DNA of 64,000 nucleotides from Labedella gwakjiensis (GTDB lineage Bacteria; Actinomycetota; Actinomycetes; Actinomycetales; Microbacteriaceae). The position numbers and the translations under genes are program-made. The stretch spans positions 2,418,001 to 2,482,000 of the forward strand of contig NZ_PYAU01000001.1 of assembly GCF_003014675.1 (NCBI RefSeq), read 5' to 3'. The notes under the pieces were generated by a model. It made no database searches. It saw only the letters and a program-made list of their open reading frames with translations, and was not told the DNA's origin. Positions 17,214-25,408 of this stretch are shown piece after piece (position 1 is the first letter of the stretch; each line of letters opens with the position of its first letter).

Positions 17214-17851
17214 CGACGGAGGTCTCGGGCGAGGGTCTCTGGATCACCCTCGAGGGAGGCGACGGCTCGGGTAAATCCACCCAGGCCGCCCTCCTCGAGG
17301 AGTGGCTCGTCGGTCGAGGTCGCACCGTCCTCCGCACGCGCGAGCCGGGCGGTTCCGACGTCGGCGTCGCCATCCGCGAGATCGTGCTGCACCACCGCGG
17401 CGACATCGATCCGCGAGCGGAGGCGCTGCTCTACGCCGCCGATCGGGCCCACCACGTGGCCACCGTCGTCCGGCCGGCGCTCGAGCGAGGTGAGGTCGTA
17501 GTCCAGGACCGCTATCTCGACTCGTCCGTCGCCTACCAGGGGGCCGGTCGTGTGCTCGACGCGGAGGAGGTGCGGTCGCTGTCGCTCTGGGCGACCCGCG
17601 ACGCGCTGCCCGATGTGACGATCCTCCTCGACCTCGACGAGACGGCCGCTCGCGCTCGACTCGACCGGTCACGCACCCGGTACGACCGGCTCGAGGCCGA
17701 GAAGGCCGACTTCCACGCGCGGGTCCGCGCGGCGTTCCTCGAGCTCGCCAGCGCTGAGCCCGAGCGGTTCCTCGTCGTCGACGCCTCCTCGCCCGTCGAG
17801 GAGATCTCCGCTGCGATCCGCGACCGCGTCGCAGCAGCCCTCCGCGACTGA
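17210..17851 (+). CDS. tmk: Thymidylate kinase
   Basis: The 213-residue enzyme phosphorylates dTMP to dTDP. It shows the P-loop EGGDGSGKST near residues 15-24, the TREPGGS motif and the QDRYLDSSVAYQGAGR stretch that binds dTMP. The GTG overlaps the topA stop by 4 bp, so expression is coupled to topA. With thymidine kinase also in the window, both salvage and de novo routes to dTTP are represented. A run of at least ten C follows the stop. Confidence 0.96.
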   Translation: MTTEVSGEGLWITLEGGDGSGKSTQAALLEEWLVGRGRTVLRTREPGGSDVGVAIREIVLHHRGDIDPRAEALLYAADRAHHVATVVRPALERGEVVVQDRYLDSSVAYQGAGRVLDAEEVRSLSLWATRDALPDVTILLDLDETAARARLDRSRTRYDRLEAEKADFHARVRAAFLELASAEPERFLVVDASSPVEEISAAIRDRVAAALRD

Positions 17852-17887
17852 CCCCCCCCCCCGTCGTCCGGTGTCGGACGTCCGGGC

Positions 17888-17893
17888 TACGCT
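17888..17893 (+). promoter_or_regulatory. -10 element of a probable leaderless holB promoter
   Basis: TACGCT ends 6 bases before the holB GTG, and no ribosome site fits between them, as expected for a leaderless transcript. No clear -35 element is visible. Confidence 0.5.
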
Positions 17894-17899
17894 TGAGCC

Positions 17900-19111
17900 G
17901 TGACGGTGTGGACGGAGATCACGGGCCAGCGCGACGCTGTCGCAGAGCTCGCCCGCGCCTCGTCGATCTCCCCGAGCTCGGCCGTCGTCGACGACGCCCA
18001 GCCGCCCGTGCTCGATCCAACCGTTGACGACGCGCCCACCGCCTCCGCCAACGCCAGTTCCATGACGCATGCGTGGCTCATCACCGGTCCACCGGGATCC
18101 GGGCGTTCCAACCTCGCGTACGCGTTCGCTGCGGCGCTCATGAGCCCGGACGGCCTCGGCGACGAGCAGACGATCCGGCAGGTGAACGCCCGCACGCACC
18201 CTGACCTCGGCGTGCTCGCGACGGAGAACGTGTCATTCAAGATCGAGGACGTCCGCCGATTCGCGACGAGCTCCTACTACTCCCCATCCGTCGGGCGCTA
18301 TCGGGTCATGGTCGTCGAGGATGCCGACCGCATGACGGAGCGCACGTCGAACGTGCTGCTGAAGGCTCTCGAGGAACCGCCCGTGCGCACCGTGTGGATC
18401 CTCTGCGCACCGAGCGACGCCGACATGCTCCCCACTATCCGCTCGCGGGTTCGCACGGTCCGGTTGCGCATCCCCGACGTCGCCGAAGTGGCCGACCTCA
18501 TCGCCCGCCGCGATGGCGTGGACGACGCAACGGCGGAGCAGGCGGCACGGCTCGCCCAGAGTCACATCGGCATGGCCCACCGCCTCGCCACCGATCCCGA
18601 TGCGCGCCGGCGTCGCGACGACACGGTACGCACGGCCCTCGGCATCCGCTCCGTGGGGGGAGCGGTTCTGGCCGCCGCCCGCATGATCGAGGTGGCGACG
18701 GATGACGCGAAGGCGTACACGGCGTCGCGCGACGCCGAGGAGCGCGAGAGTGCACTCCGCTCCCTCGGTGTGGAGCCCGGGCAAGCGGTGCCTCCAGCCC
18801 TCCGCTCCCAGTTGAAGGCGCTCGAGGACGATCAGAAGCGTCGCGCCACGAGGTCCCTTCGCGACGGCATCGACCGCATCCTCATCGACCTCCTCTCGGT
18901 GTTCCGAGACATCGTCATGGTTCAATTGGGACGACCCGCGGCCGTCATCAATCGCGAGTTCGGGGACGAGATCGCTCGCGCAGCCGCCGCGACCACTCCG
19001 GCCCGAACGCTCGAGACCATGGACGAGATCGCCGTGGCCAGGAAACGTATCGAAGGGAACGTCGCGCCGGCCCTCGCCCTCGAGGCGATGCTCGTCTCGG
19101 CCGTCCGGTGA
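17900..19111 (+). CDS. holB: DNA polymerase III subunit delta'
   Basis: This 403-residue clamp-loader subunit helps load the sliding clamp on DNA. The AAA+ domain starts near residue 55, with TGPPGSGRS in the P-loop position; the usual lysine is arginine, consistent with a delta' subunit that does not hydrolyse ATP. VVEDADRMTERTSNVLLKAL is the delta'-specific Walker-B and SRC-region equivalent. A glutamine-histidine lid and a long helical C-terminal collar follow. The family's zinc cysteines are not evident. The topA-tmk-holB neighbourhood is conserved in actinobacteria. Confidence 0.93.
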   Translation: MTVWTEITGQRDAVAELARASSISPSSAVVDDAQPPVLDPTVDDAPTASANASSMTHAWLITGPPGSGRSNLAYAFAAALMSPDGLGDEQTIRQVNARTHPDLGVLATENVSFKIEDVRRFATSSYYSPSVGRYRVMVVEDADRMTERTSNVLLKALEEPPVRTVWILCAPSDADMLPTIRSRVRTVRLRIPDVAEVADLIARRDGVDDATAEQAARLAQSHIGMAHRLATDPDARRRRDDTVRTALGIRSVGGAVLAAARMIEVATDDAKAYTASRDAEERESALRSLGVEPGQAVPPALRSQLKALEDDQKRRATRSLRDGIDRILIDLLSVFRDIVMVQLGRPAAVINREFGDEIARAAAATTPARTLETMDEIAVARKRIEGNVAPALALEAMLVSAVR

Positions 19112-20676
19112 GGAACGACATGCAACGCACACGCCGCCGCTCGCTGATCGCCGTCGGGGCGCTCGCCGCGGCCCTGACGATGACGCTCTCCGGGTGTGTG
19201 ACCGCGTTCTTCCCGAAGGAAGCCGCGTCGCAGACCTCCACTCCGGCTCCCGTCGCCGACGACCTCGACGCCGAGCTGCGTCCCTTCTACGAGCAGCAGC
19301 TCAGCTGGGAGGCATGCGCGGGGGACGGCTTCGACTGCGCCACCGTCACGGCCCCCATGGACTGGGAGAACCCGTCAGACGGGGAGATCGAGCTCGCCAT
19401 CGTCCGCCAGCGCGCCCTGAACGGCAACGCCGTCGGTTCGCTCCTGATGAACCCTGGAGGCCCGGGCGGCTCGGGTTATGACCTCGTCGCGGACAGCGTC
19501 GACTTCGCCGCGGGCGACGCCCTTCAGCAGAACTTCGACATCGTCGGATTCGACCCGCGGGGCGTCGGCCGTTCGGCCCCCGTCTCGTGCCTCGACTCCG
19601 CCGACATGGATTCCTACCTCTACGACCTTCCGCAGAACGAGACGGGCAGCGATGCCTGGATCGCGGAGGTGGGAGAGAGCTCCGCTGCCTTCAACCAGGC
19701 CTGTGCGGACAACACCGGGGAGTCGCTCGAATTCGTCACCACCGTGAGCGCAGCTCGCGACCTCGACCTCCTCCGTGCGGTGCTCGGCGACGAGAAGCTC
19801 AACTATCTCGGATACTCCTACGGGACGTTCCTCGGCGCGACGTACGCGGAGCTCTACCCCGACACCGTCGGTCGACTCGTCCTCGACGGCGCCATCGACC
19901 CGTCGGCCTCCATCTCGGACGTCAACGAGGCCCAGTCGATGGGCTTCGAGAGCGCGCTGTCGGCGTACCTCGAGGACTGCCTCGGCTCGAGTGACTGCCC
20001 GTTCGACGGCACGGTCGACTCGGCGAAGCAGGACATCGCCGACCTCCTCGCCTCGGTGCAGGCGTCGCCCCTGCCGGCATCCGACGGCCGCCAACTCGGC
20101 TCGTCCACGCTCCTCACCGCCATCATCTACCCGCTCTACTCGGCGGACAGCTGGCCGTACCTGTCCCAGATGTTCGACCAGACCATGTCGGGCGACCCGA
20201 CCTACGCGTTCTTCTTCGCCGACCAGTACAACGGGCGCGACGAGCAGGGCAACTACATCAACAACCAGACGGAGGCGTTCACGGCGTACAACTGCCGCGA
20301 CTACACCTTCGACGCGGACGTCGACTCGATGAGGCAGAAGGCGCAGGAACTCGCCGAGGCGGCCCCCGTGATCGGGCCCTACATGGGCTACGGCGACATC
20401 GGATGCTCTACGTGGCCGTATCCGGAGCAGGCGGAGCGCGCCGAGATCCACGCGGAGGGGGCCGACCCCATCGTCGTCATCGGAACGACGAACGACCCGG
20501 CCACGCCGTACGCGTGGGCCGAGGCGCTCGCCGATCAGCTCGACAGCGGGGTCCTCGTCACCTACGAGGGTGAGGGTCACACGGCCTACAACAAGGGCTC
20601 CGACTGCGTGAACGCCGCGGTCGAGTCGTACCTCGTGGACGGCACCGTCCCGGAGGACGGGCTCGACTGCTCCTGA
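19108..20676 (+). CDS. Secreted lipoprotein alpha/beta hydrolase, TAP-like
   Basis: A 522-residue protein has a lipoprotein signal: RTRRRSLIAVGALAAALTM, then LSGC as lipobox at about residues 28-31. The hydrolase fold has the nucleophile elbow GYSYGTFLG near residue 236, an aspartate in GTTNDPATPYAWAEAL, and the histidine in EGEGHTAYNKGSDC. The C-terminal part matches the TAP-like domain of Streptomyces tripeptidyl aminopeptidases, so it may release N-terminal peptides outside the cell. The GTG overlaps the holB stop (GTGA); an ATG at codon 5 (19120) is an equally plausible start. Several cysteine pairs suggest extracellular disulfides. Confidence 0.88.
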   Translation: MRNDMQRTRRRSLIAVGALAAALTMTLSGCVTAFFPKEAASQTSTPAPVADDLDAELRPFYEQQLSWEACAGDGFDCATVTAPMDWENPSDGEIELAIVRQRALNGNAVGSLLMNPGGPGGSGYDLVADSVDFAAGDALQQNFDIVGFDPRGVGRSAPVSCLDSADMDSYLYDLPQNETGSDAWIAEVGESSAAFNQACADNTGESLEFVTTVSAARDLDLLRAVLGDEKLNYLGYSYGTFLGATYAELYPDTVGRLVLDGAIDPSASISDVNEAQSMGFESALSAYLEDCLGSSDCPFDGTVDSAKQDIADLLASVQASPLPASDGRQLGSSTLLTAIIYPLYSADSWPYLSQMFDQTMSGDPTYAFFFADQYNGRDEQGNYINNQTEAFTAYNCRDYTFDADVDSMRQKAQELAEAAPVIGPYMGYGDIGCSTWPYPEQAERAEIHAEGADPIVVIGTTNDPATPYAWAEALADQLDSGVLVTYEGEGHTAYNKGSDCVNAAVESYLVDGTVPEDGLDCS

Positions 20677-20733
20677 GCGCAACGCCCGCCACACAGGGCC
20701 GCCGCTCGTTTTCACGATCAGGCTCCGACACGC

Positions 20734-20739
20734 TACGAT
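20734..20739 (+). promoter_or_regulatory. tRNA-Thr promoter (-10 element)
   Basis: TACGAT lies 17 bp downstream of TTCACG (20711-20716), about 50 bases before the tRNA. The pair fits a housekeeping sigma promoter. Confidence 0.45.
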
Positions 20740-20789
20740 TGTTCACTGTGCGATGCAGCGCCCGGCAACGGGGACATGCATCGTGCAAC

Positions 20790-20865
20790 GCCGCCTTAGC
20801 TCAGTTGGTAGAGCGATTCACTCGTAATGAATAGGTCGTCAGTTCGATTCTGACAGGTGGCTCCA
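20790..20865 (+). tRNA. tRNA-Thr (anticodon CGT)
   Basis: Acceptor GCCGCCT pairs with AGGTGGC, with discriminator T and encoded CCA (20863-20865). The D loop is GCTC-AGTTGGTA-GAGC. The anticodon stem ATTCA/TGAAT encloses CTCGTAA with anticodon CGT, and the T arm is GTCAG-TTCGATT-CTGAC. It reads threonine codon ACG. Confidence 0.97.
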
Positions 20866-20867
20866 CA

Positions 20868-20947
20868 GGGTCTTTCAGAATCAACTGCCCGCCGGGGTCT
20901 TTCAGGATCGACGGCTCGCCGGGTCTTTCAGGGCCAATGGCCCGTCC
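20868..20947. repeat. Three short tandem repeats directly after tRNA-Thr
   Basis: The word GGGTCTTTCAG starts at 20868, 20895 and 20921, a spacing of 27 and 26 bases, with weaker similarity in the G/C-rich spacers (GCCCGCCG, GCTCGCCG, GCCCGTCC). It begins 3 bases after the tRNA CCA. No clear terminator hairpin for the tRNA is seen before it. Confidence 0.75.
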
Positions 20948-21034
20948 GGTGATGACGTCTGTGGTCTGCCGGGCTTTCCGCCCCGCTTCTTTGGTGGGGC
21001 GAGGGTTCCGGGTTCCCCGTTCGACGCGTACGGT

Positions 21035-21517
21035 ATGGGCATGACGCCCGACCGCATCGCCCTGCTCACGCAGTTGCGACGGGCGCGCGACCGCATCGAT
21101 CGCGAATTCGCGCAGCCGCTCGACGTCCCCACGATGGCAGCGCACGCGTACATGTCACCGGCGCATTTCTCCCGCCAGTTCAAGGCGGCTTACGGTGAGA
21201 CTCCCTACGAGTACCTCATGACCAGACGCGTGGAGCGGGCCATGCGTCTCCTGCGTGCGGGTATGAGCGTGACCGATGCGTGCACCGCCGTCGGGTGCAC
21301 ATCGCTCGGCTCCTTCAGCTCCCGGTTCTCCGAACTCACGGGGGAGTCGCCGAGCAGCTATGCGCGTCGCGAGCACGGCGCCGTGTCCGCGATGCCGTCC
21401 CGGCTCGCGCACGCCGTGACCCGCCCCCGCCGCACTCCGTCGGTCGCCGACCCTACGCTCATCGGGCAGGATCGGAGAAGCACCGCCGCGTCGCCTCGCC
21501 GTACCGTGAACGCATGA
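21035..21517 (+). CDS. AraC-family transcriptional regulator (DNA-binding domain only)
   Basis: A 160-residue protein has two helix-turn-helix units: PTMAAHAYMSPAHFSRQFKA and VTDACTAVGCTSLGSFSSRF, the second followed by the ELTGESPSSY signature. There is no sensory domain; the C-terminal 55 residues are basic and look disordered. Starting at 21041 (second ATG, MTPDRIALL) is also possible. Its stop overlaps the start of the VOC gene (ATGA), so the regulator probably controls that gene with itself. A similar AraC-VOC pair occurs widely in actinobacteria. Confidence 0.9.
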   Translation: MGMTPDRIALLTQLRRARDRIDREFAQPLDVPTMAAHAYMSPAHFSRQFKAAYGETPYEYLMTRRVERAMRLLRAGMSVTDACTAVGCTSLGSFSSRFSELTGESPSSYARREHGAVSAMPSRLAHAVTRPRRTPSVADPTLIGQDRRSTAASPRRTVNA

Positions 21518-21918
21518 TCTCCCTCAGATACTGCGCCATCACCGTCAACGACGTCGACGAGTCGATCGTCTTCTACCGGGACGCCCTCGGCTTCGAGGTG
21601 CGGAACGACGTCTCGTCGGGTGAGTTCCGCTGGGTCACCCTCGGCGCGGGCTCCGACCCGGCCGCAGCGGAGCTCGTGCTCTCGGCCCCGCACGCCGGTC
21701 GTTCACAGGCGGACGGTGACGCCGTCCAGGAACTCCTCGTGAAGGGTGTGCTCGGCTTCTTCGTGTTCCAGACCGACGACGTCGACGCGGCCTTCGAACG
21801 CGCCCGTGCTGCGGGAGCCGACGTGCTCCAGGAACCGATCGATCAGCCGTGGGGTCCCCGCGACTGCGCGTTCCGTGACCCCTCGGGCAACACCATCCGT
21901 ATCAACCAGGCCGCCTGA
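21514..21918 (+). CDS. VOC superfamily (glyoxalase-like) protein
   Basis: This 134-residue protein has the paired beta-alpha-beta-beta-beta fold of the vicinal-oxygen-chelate superfamily. The N-terminal half begins YCAITVNDVDESIVFYRDAL and the C-terminal half ends GPRDCAFRDPSGNTIRINQ. The glutamate usual in the second metal site (DPxGNxxEL) is replaced by arginine (TIRINQ), so metal binding, if present, differs. It may be a resistance or antibiotic-binding protein or a lyase. It is coupled to the AraC regulator by a 4-bp overlap. Confidence 0.88.
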   Translation: MISLRYCAITVNDVDESIVFYRDALGFEVRNDVSSGEFRWVTLGAGSDPAAAELVLSAPHAGRSQADGDAVQELLVKGVLGFFVFQTDDVDAAFERARAAGADVLQEPIDQPWGPRDCAFRDPSGNTIRINQAA

Positions 21919-21933
21919 CCGCCGACACCCGCA

Positions 21934-21987
21934 CCAAAAAGATTGCGATACGGCCCGAAAACTCGTGCTGTATCGCAATCTTAATGG
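21934..21987. repeat. Intergenic palindrome, family copy 2
   Basis: The arms CCAAAAAGATTGCGATACGGC and GCTGTATCGCAATCTT match copy 1 (4256-4313) with one changed base pair in each arm (T-A for G-C), a compensatory change. The centre is CGAAAACTCG. It lies between the convergent VOC and GH35 genes, 16 bp past the VOC stop, and probably terminates both. Confidence 0.88.
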
Positions 21988-21997
21988 GGTGGGGGGG

Positions 21998-23779
21998 TCA
22001 GAACTCGGTGTGGCCGAGGTCGGCGGTGGGGCGGAACGCAAGGACGCCCGTCGTGGTGCCGGTCTCGAAGATGACGATCTCGTTGGTGCCGACACGCAGG
22101 ACGGGAGCGGGAACGCGCAGCGTGTGCTGTGGTCCGCGCGACCAGTAGCGGCCGAGCGGGAATCCGTTCACCCACGCCGCGCCCTTGCCCCAGCCGCTCG
22201 AATCGAGGTGGAGATCACCCACGGCGGAGACCTCGACCGTGCCCACGTGGAACGCCGGTCCGACGGCGGGCTCCGCGGCGCGGGTCGTGTTCGTCCCCGC
22301 GACGTCCGGATCCTCCACGAGACCGAGGTCGCGCGCGGGATCGTCGAGCGCGAGCGGCAGCACGGACCACGGGCCGACGCTCTCACCGCCGACGGTCACA
22401 GGGCCGATGAGGCCCTTCGGCTCGCCGATGCGGACGCCGTAGTTCACGCGCCCCTGGTCCTCGACGAGGACCTCGACTCGGCGGGAGCCCGCCCCGGGGA
22501 GCACGATCGCGTTCTCGTGCGCGTCGCGGGACAGGACGCCGACGGGTGAGCCGTCGACGAAGACCTGGGCGCGGTCGCGCACCTCCTCGCATGCGAGGAC
22601 GACGGGGCCGCTGGTATCGATGTCGAGGCGGTAGAGAACGTACCCGGAGTAGTGCCCGATCTCATCCATCGTCGGGGCGTCGTCGTGATGCGTCCAGCCG
22701 TCGACGCGGTCCACGACGGCGGAGAGCGGCACGACGCGATCGATTCCCGCCCTGTCCACGACCCCGATCGCCGGCCCGGCGGGGGTCTCCGTCGGCACCT
22801 CCGTGTAGCGGGAGAGGACCTCGCGGAACGCCCAGTACTTCGCCGTCGGGGCGCCGCTCTCGTCGAGGAGGGCGTCGTAGTCGTAGCTCGTGACCGTGGG
22901 CTGGTAGACGCCCTTGTCGTTCGCGCCGTTCGTGAAACCGAAGTTGGTGCCGCCGTGGAACATGTAGATGTTGACGGAGGCCCCGGCGGCGAGGAGCGTG
23001 TCGAGTTCGCCTGCCGCCTCGTCGACCGGTGTCGTGTGGTGGTGCGCTCCCCAGTGGTCGAACCAGCCGATCCAGAACTCGGACGACATGAGTGGACCCG
23101 TCGGCTGGTGCCGGCGGAGCGTCGCGAGGCGCTCGGTGGCGCGCGACCCGAACGATCCCGTGCGGTGGAGCTCGGGGAGGCTGCCGCGGGACAGCATCTC
23201 GTCGGTGGGCTGGTCGACCGTGATGAACGGGACGGTCAGTCCGATCCCGCGGTTCATCTCGATGAGGGCCCGCAGGTAGTCGGCGTCGTCGCCGTAGGCG
23301 CCGTACTCGTTCTCGATCTGCACGAGGACGATCGGTCCGCTCCTGTCGATCTGCCGCGGGACGAGAACGGGCGCGAGGTGATCGAAGAAGGTCGCGATCG
23401 CGGCGAGGAACCGCGGCTCGTTGCGCCGCACGCCCGTCTCGCCGTCGATGAAGAGCCACGCGGGCAGCCCGCCGCCGTCCCACTCCGCGCAGATGTACGG
23501 ACCGGGTCGGACGATCGCGTGCATGCCCTCGGCGGCGACGTCGTCGAGGAAGCGGCCGAGGTCGAGTCGCCCGTCCAGATCGAACGTGTCGGGAGTGCGC
23601 GCGTGCAGGTTCCATGGCACGTACGTCTCGATCGTGTTGAGCCCCAGGAGTCGCGCGGCTCGGATGCGGTCGCGCCACTCGTCCGGGTGCACGCGGAAGT
23701 AGTGCAGGGCTCCCGAGAGGATGCGGTGCGGTTCGCCGTCGAGCAGGAAGTCGGCGTCACCGATGCGGAAGTCAGCCAC
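21998..23779 (-). CDS. Beta-galactosidase, GH35
   Basis: This 593-residue enzyme removes terminal beta-galactose, probably from plant arabinogalactan or galactan fragments. The (beta/alpha)8 domain begins LSGALHYFRVHPDEW. The acid/base glutamate is in IENEYG near residue 156 and the nucleophile is in SSEFWIGWFD near 234. MFHGGTNFGFTNGA is a GH35 signature. Beta-jelly-roll domains complete the C-terminus. No signal peptide is seen, so it acts inside the cell on imported sugars. The GTG at 23779 overlaps the stop of the GH51 gene by 8 bases and has GGAGG 6 bases upstream. Confidence 0.94.
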   Translation of the reverse strand: MADFRIGDADFLLDGEPHRILSGALHYFRVHPDEWRDRIRAARLLGLNTIETYVPWNLHARTPDTFDLDGRLDLGRFLDDVAAEGMHAIVRPGPYICAEWDGGGLPAWLFIDGETGVRRNEPRFLAAIATFFDHLAPVLVPRQIDRSGPIVLVQIENEYGAYGDDADYLRALIEMNRGIGLTVPFITVDQPTDEMLSRGSLPELHRTGSFGSRATERLATLRRHQPTGPLMSSEFWIGWFDHWGAHHHTTPVDEAAGELDTLLAAGASVNIYMFHGGTNFGFTNGANDKGVYQPTVTSYDYDALLDESGAPTAKYWAFREVLSRYTEVPTETPAGPAIGVVDRAGIDRVVPLSAVVDRVDGWTHHDDAPTMDEIGHYSGYVLYRLDIDTSGPVVLACEEVRDRAQVFVDGSPVGVLSRDAHENAIVLPGAGSRRVEVLVEDQGRVNYGVRIGEPKGLIGPVTVGGESVGPWSVLPLALDDPARDLGLVEDPDVAGTNTTRAAEPAVGPAFHVGTVEVSAVGDLHLDSSGWGKGAAWVNGFPLGRYWSRGPQHTLRVPAPVLRVGTNEIVIFETGTTTGVLAFRPTADLGHTEF

Positions 23780-25325
23780 GGGGTGCCTCCTGGGCGGTCG
23801 GGCGGAGCGAGATGGCCGACCAGGAGAGCGCCGGCAGCTCGACACTGACGCGCGAGTCGGCGCCCTCGTGGACGACGCGCACGCCGCCGAGTGGTGCCAT
23901 GCCCACGGGCTGGTCGTCCTGGGTGTTCCGGGTGTGCCGATCCGCACCGGCCGGGGTGTGCAGCGTCTCGGCGCTCGCGAGCTCGAGGTGCGATCCGCGT
24001 ACGAGGAGCTCCACAGGAGAGGATGCGTCGGTCGAGCGATTGGTGACGAAGACGGCGAAGGTCCCGTCGTCGCTCATCGTCACAGCCGTGTCGAGCACGG
24101 GGACGGCGCCGTACCGCGAGGTCGCGACCTCCGGGGCGTCGACCGTCGCGCGGACGACCGTTCCAGAGGCGAGGGCCGCCGTGCGCTGGAACGGGAAGAA
24201 GGTGGTCTGCCGCCACGCGGGGCCGCCTGGCTCCGTCCGGATGGGGGCGATCACGTTGACGAGCTGTGCGAGGTTCGCCATCGTCACGTGGTCGACGTGA
24301 CGCAGGAGGGAGGAGAGCAGCGAGCCGACGACGACGGCGTCGGTCACGGAGTACTCGTCCTCGATGAGGCGGGGTGCTTCGGGCCAGTCGCCCGTCATGA
24401 CCACGTCCTTGTCGACGTCGTTCCAGCGCGAGAGGTACCAGACGTTCCACTCGTCGACGCTGATGCCGATGGGGCGTTCGATGCCCTGCTCGGCGCGCAC
24501 CTCTTCGACGATTCCGACGACCTGCTCGATGAAGCGGTCGAGGCCGACGGCGGAGGCCAGGAAGCTGTCGACGTCGCCGTCGAGCTCTTCGTAGTAGGCG
24601 TGGAGGGAGATGTGGTCGATGAGTCCGGCGGTGTGGCGGAGCACGGTGCGCTCCCACTCTCCGAAGGTCGGCATGTCGGCGCTCGAGCTTCCGGCCGCGA
24701 CGAGCTCGACGTCCGGGTCGATGAACCGCATGACGCGTGCAGCCTCTGCGGCGAGCCGGCCGTACTCGTCGGCCGTCTTGTGTCCGATCTGCCAGGGACC
24801 GTCCATCTCGTTGCCGAGGCACCACACGGAGACGCCGAAGGGGGCGTCGGCCCCGTTGGCCCGCCGGCGCTCCGAGAGGGCCGTGCCCTTCGGGTGGTTG
24901 ATGTACTCGAGTACGTCGGCCGCCTCGGCGACGCCGCGCGTGCCGAGGTTGACGGCGTAGACGAGCTCGAGGTCGACGGACTCCGCCCAGTCGGCGAACT
25001 CGTGGAGGCCGACGCGGTTGGTCTCGAGGCTGTGCCACGCGGCGTCGAGACGCACGGGGCGCTCGTCGACGGGGCCCACACCGTCCTCCCACCGGTAGCC
25101 CGAGACGAAGTTGCCGCCGGGGTAGCGGGCCGTCGTCGCGCCGAGCTCGCGAACGAGGTCGGCGACATCGGAACGGAACCCGTCGGCACCGGCCGCCGGG
25201 TGACCCGGTTCGTAGATGCCGTCGTAGACGCTGCGACCCATGTGCTCGACGAACGTGCCGAAGAGGCGACGGGGGACGGGGCCGACCACGTCGGTCGGGT
25301 CGATGGTGATCGTGCTGGGGGTCAC
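23772..25325 (-). CDS. Alpha-L-arabinofuranosidase, GH51
   Basis: This 517-residue enzyme releases arabinofuranose from arabinan, arabinoxylan or arabinogalactan oligosaccharides. The family motif FGTFVEHMGRSVYDGIYEPG lies at the N-terminus. GNEMDGPWQ near residue 171 holds the acid/base glutamate and VDEWNVWY near 291 the nucleophile. A beta-sandwich forms the C-terminus. There is no signal peptide, so it works in the cytoplasm. The GTG at 25325 was chosen because longer frames run into the substrate-binding protein on another frame. It forms an operon with the GH35 gene. Confidence 0.95.
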   Translation of the reverse strand: MTPSTITIDPTDVVGPVPRRLFGTFVEHMGRSVYDGIYEPGHPAAGADGFRSDVADLVRELGATTARYPGGNFVSGYRWEDGVGPVDERPVRLDAAWHSLETNRVGLHEFADWAESVDLELVYAVNLGTRGVAEAADVLEYINHPKGTALSERRRANGADAPFGVSVWCLGNEMDGPWQIGHKTADEYGRLAAEAARVMRFIDPDVELVAAGSSSADMPTFGEWERTVLRHTAGLIDHISLHAYYEELDGDVDSFLASAVGLDRFIEQVVGIVEEVRAEQGIERPIGISVDEWNVWYLSRWNDVDKDVVMTGDWPEAPRLIEDEYSVTDAVVVGSLLSSLLRHVDHVTMANLAQLVNVIAPIRTEPGGPAWRQTTFFPFQRTAALASGTVVRATVDAPEVATSRYGAVPVLDTAVTMSDDGTFAVFVTNRSTDASSPVELLVRGSHLELASAETLHTPAGADRHTRNTQDDQPVGMAPLGGVRVVHEGADSRVSVELPALSWSAISLRPTAQEAPRG

Positions 25326-25356
25326 TGGGAGGTCTCCTCGAGAGGTGGCGTGAAAA

Positions 25357-25389
25357 GTGCGGCGGCGGACTGAGCGCCCGCCGCCGCAC
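25357..25389 (-). terminator. GC-rich hairpin between sugar-binding protein and GH51 genes
   Basis: A perfect 12-bp stem (GTGCGGCGGCGG and its complement) with a 9-base loop is followed on the minus strand by TTTTC. It can act as a partial terminator or as an RNA-stabilising 3' end that raises the level of binding-protein mRNA over the enzymes downstream. Confidence 0.7.
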
Positions 25390-25408
25390 CGGGGATTCCA
25401 GGTGGGGA

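Noticed and set aside
17852-17899. Run of ten or more C between tmk and holB
   Set aside because: It could be a hypermutable tract, but it lies outside both coding frames, upstream of the holB -10 element. No phase-variation role could be supported.
20801-21145. Minus-strand frame with repeated ILKDP peptides after tRNA-Thr
   Set aside because: The repeated peptide arises from the GGGTCTTTCAG DNA repeats, and the frame runs through the tRNA. I treat it as repeats, not a gene.
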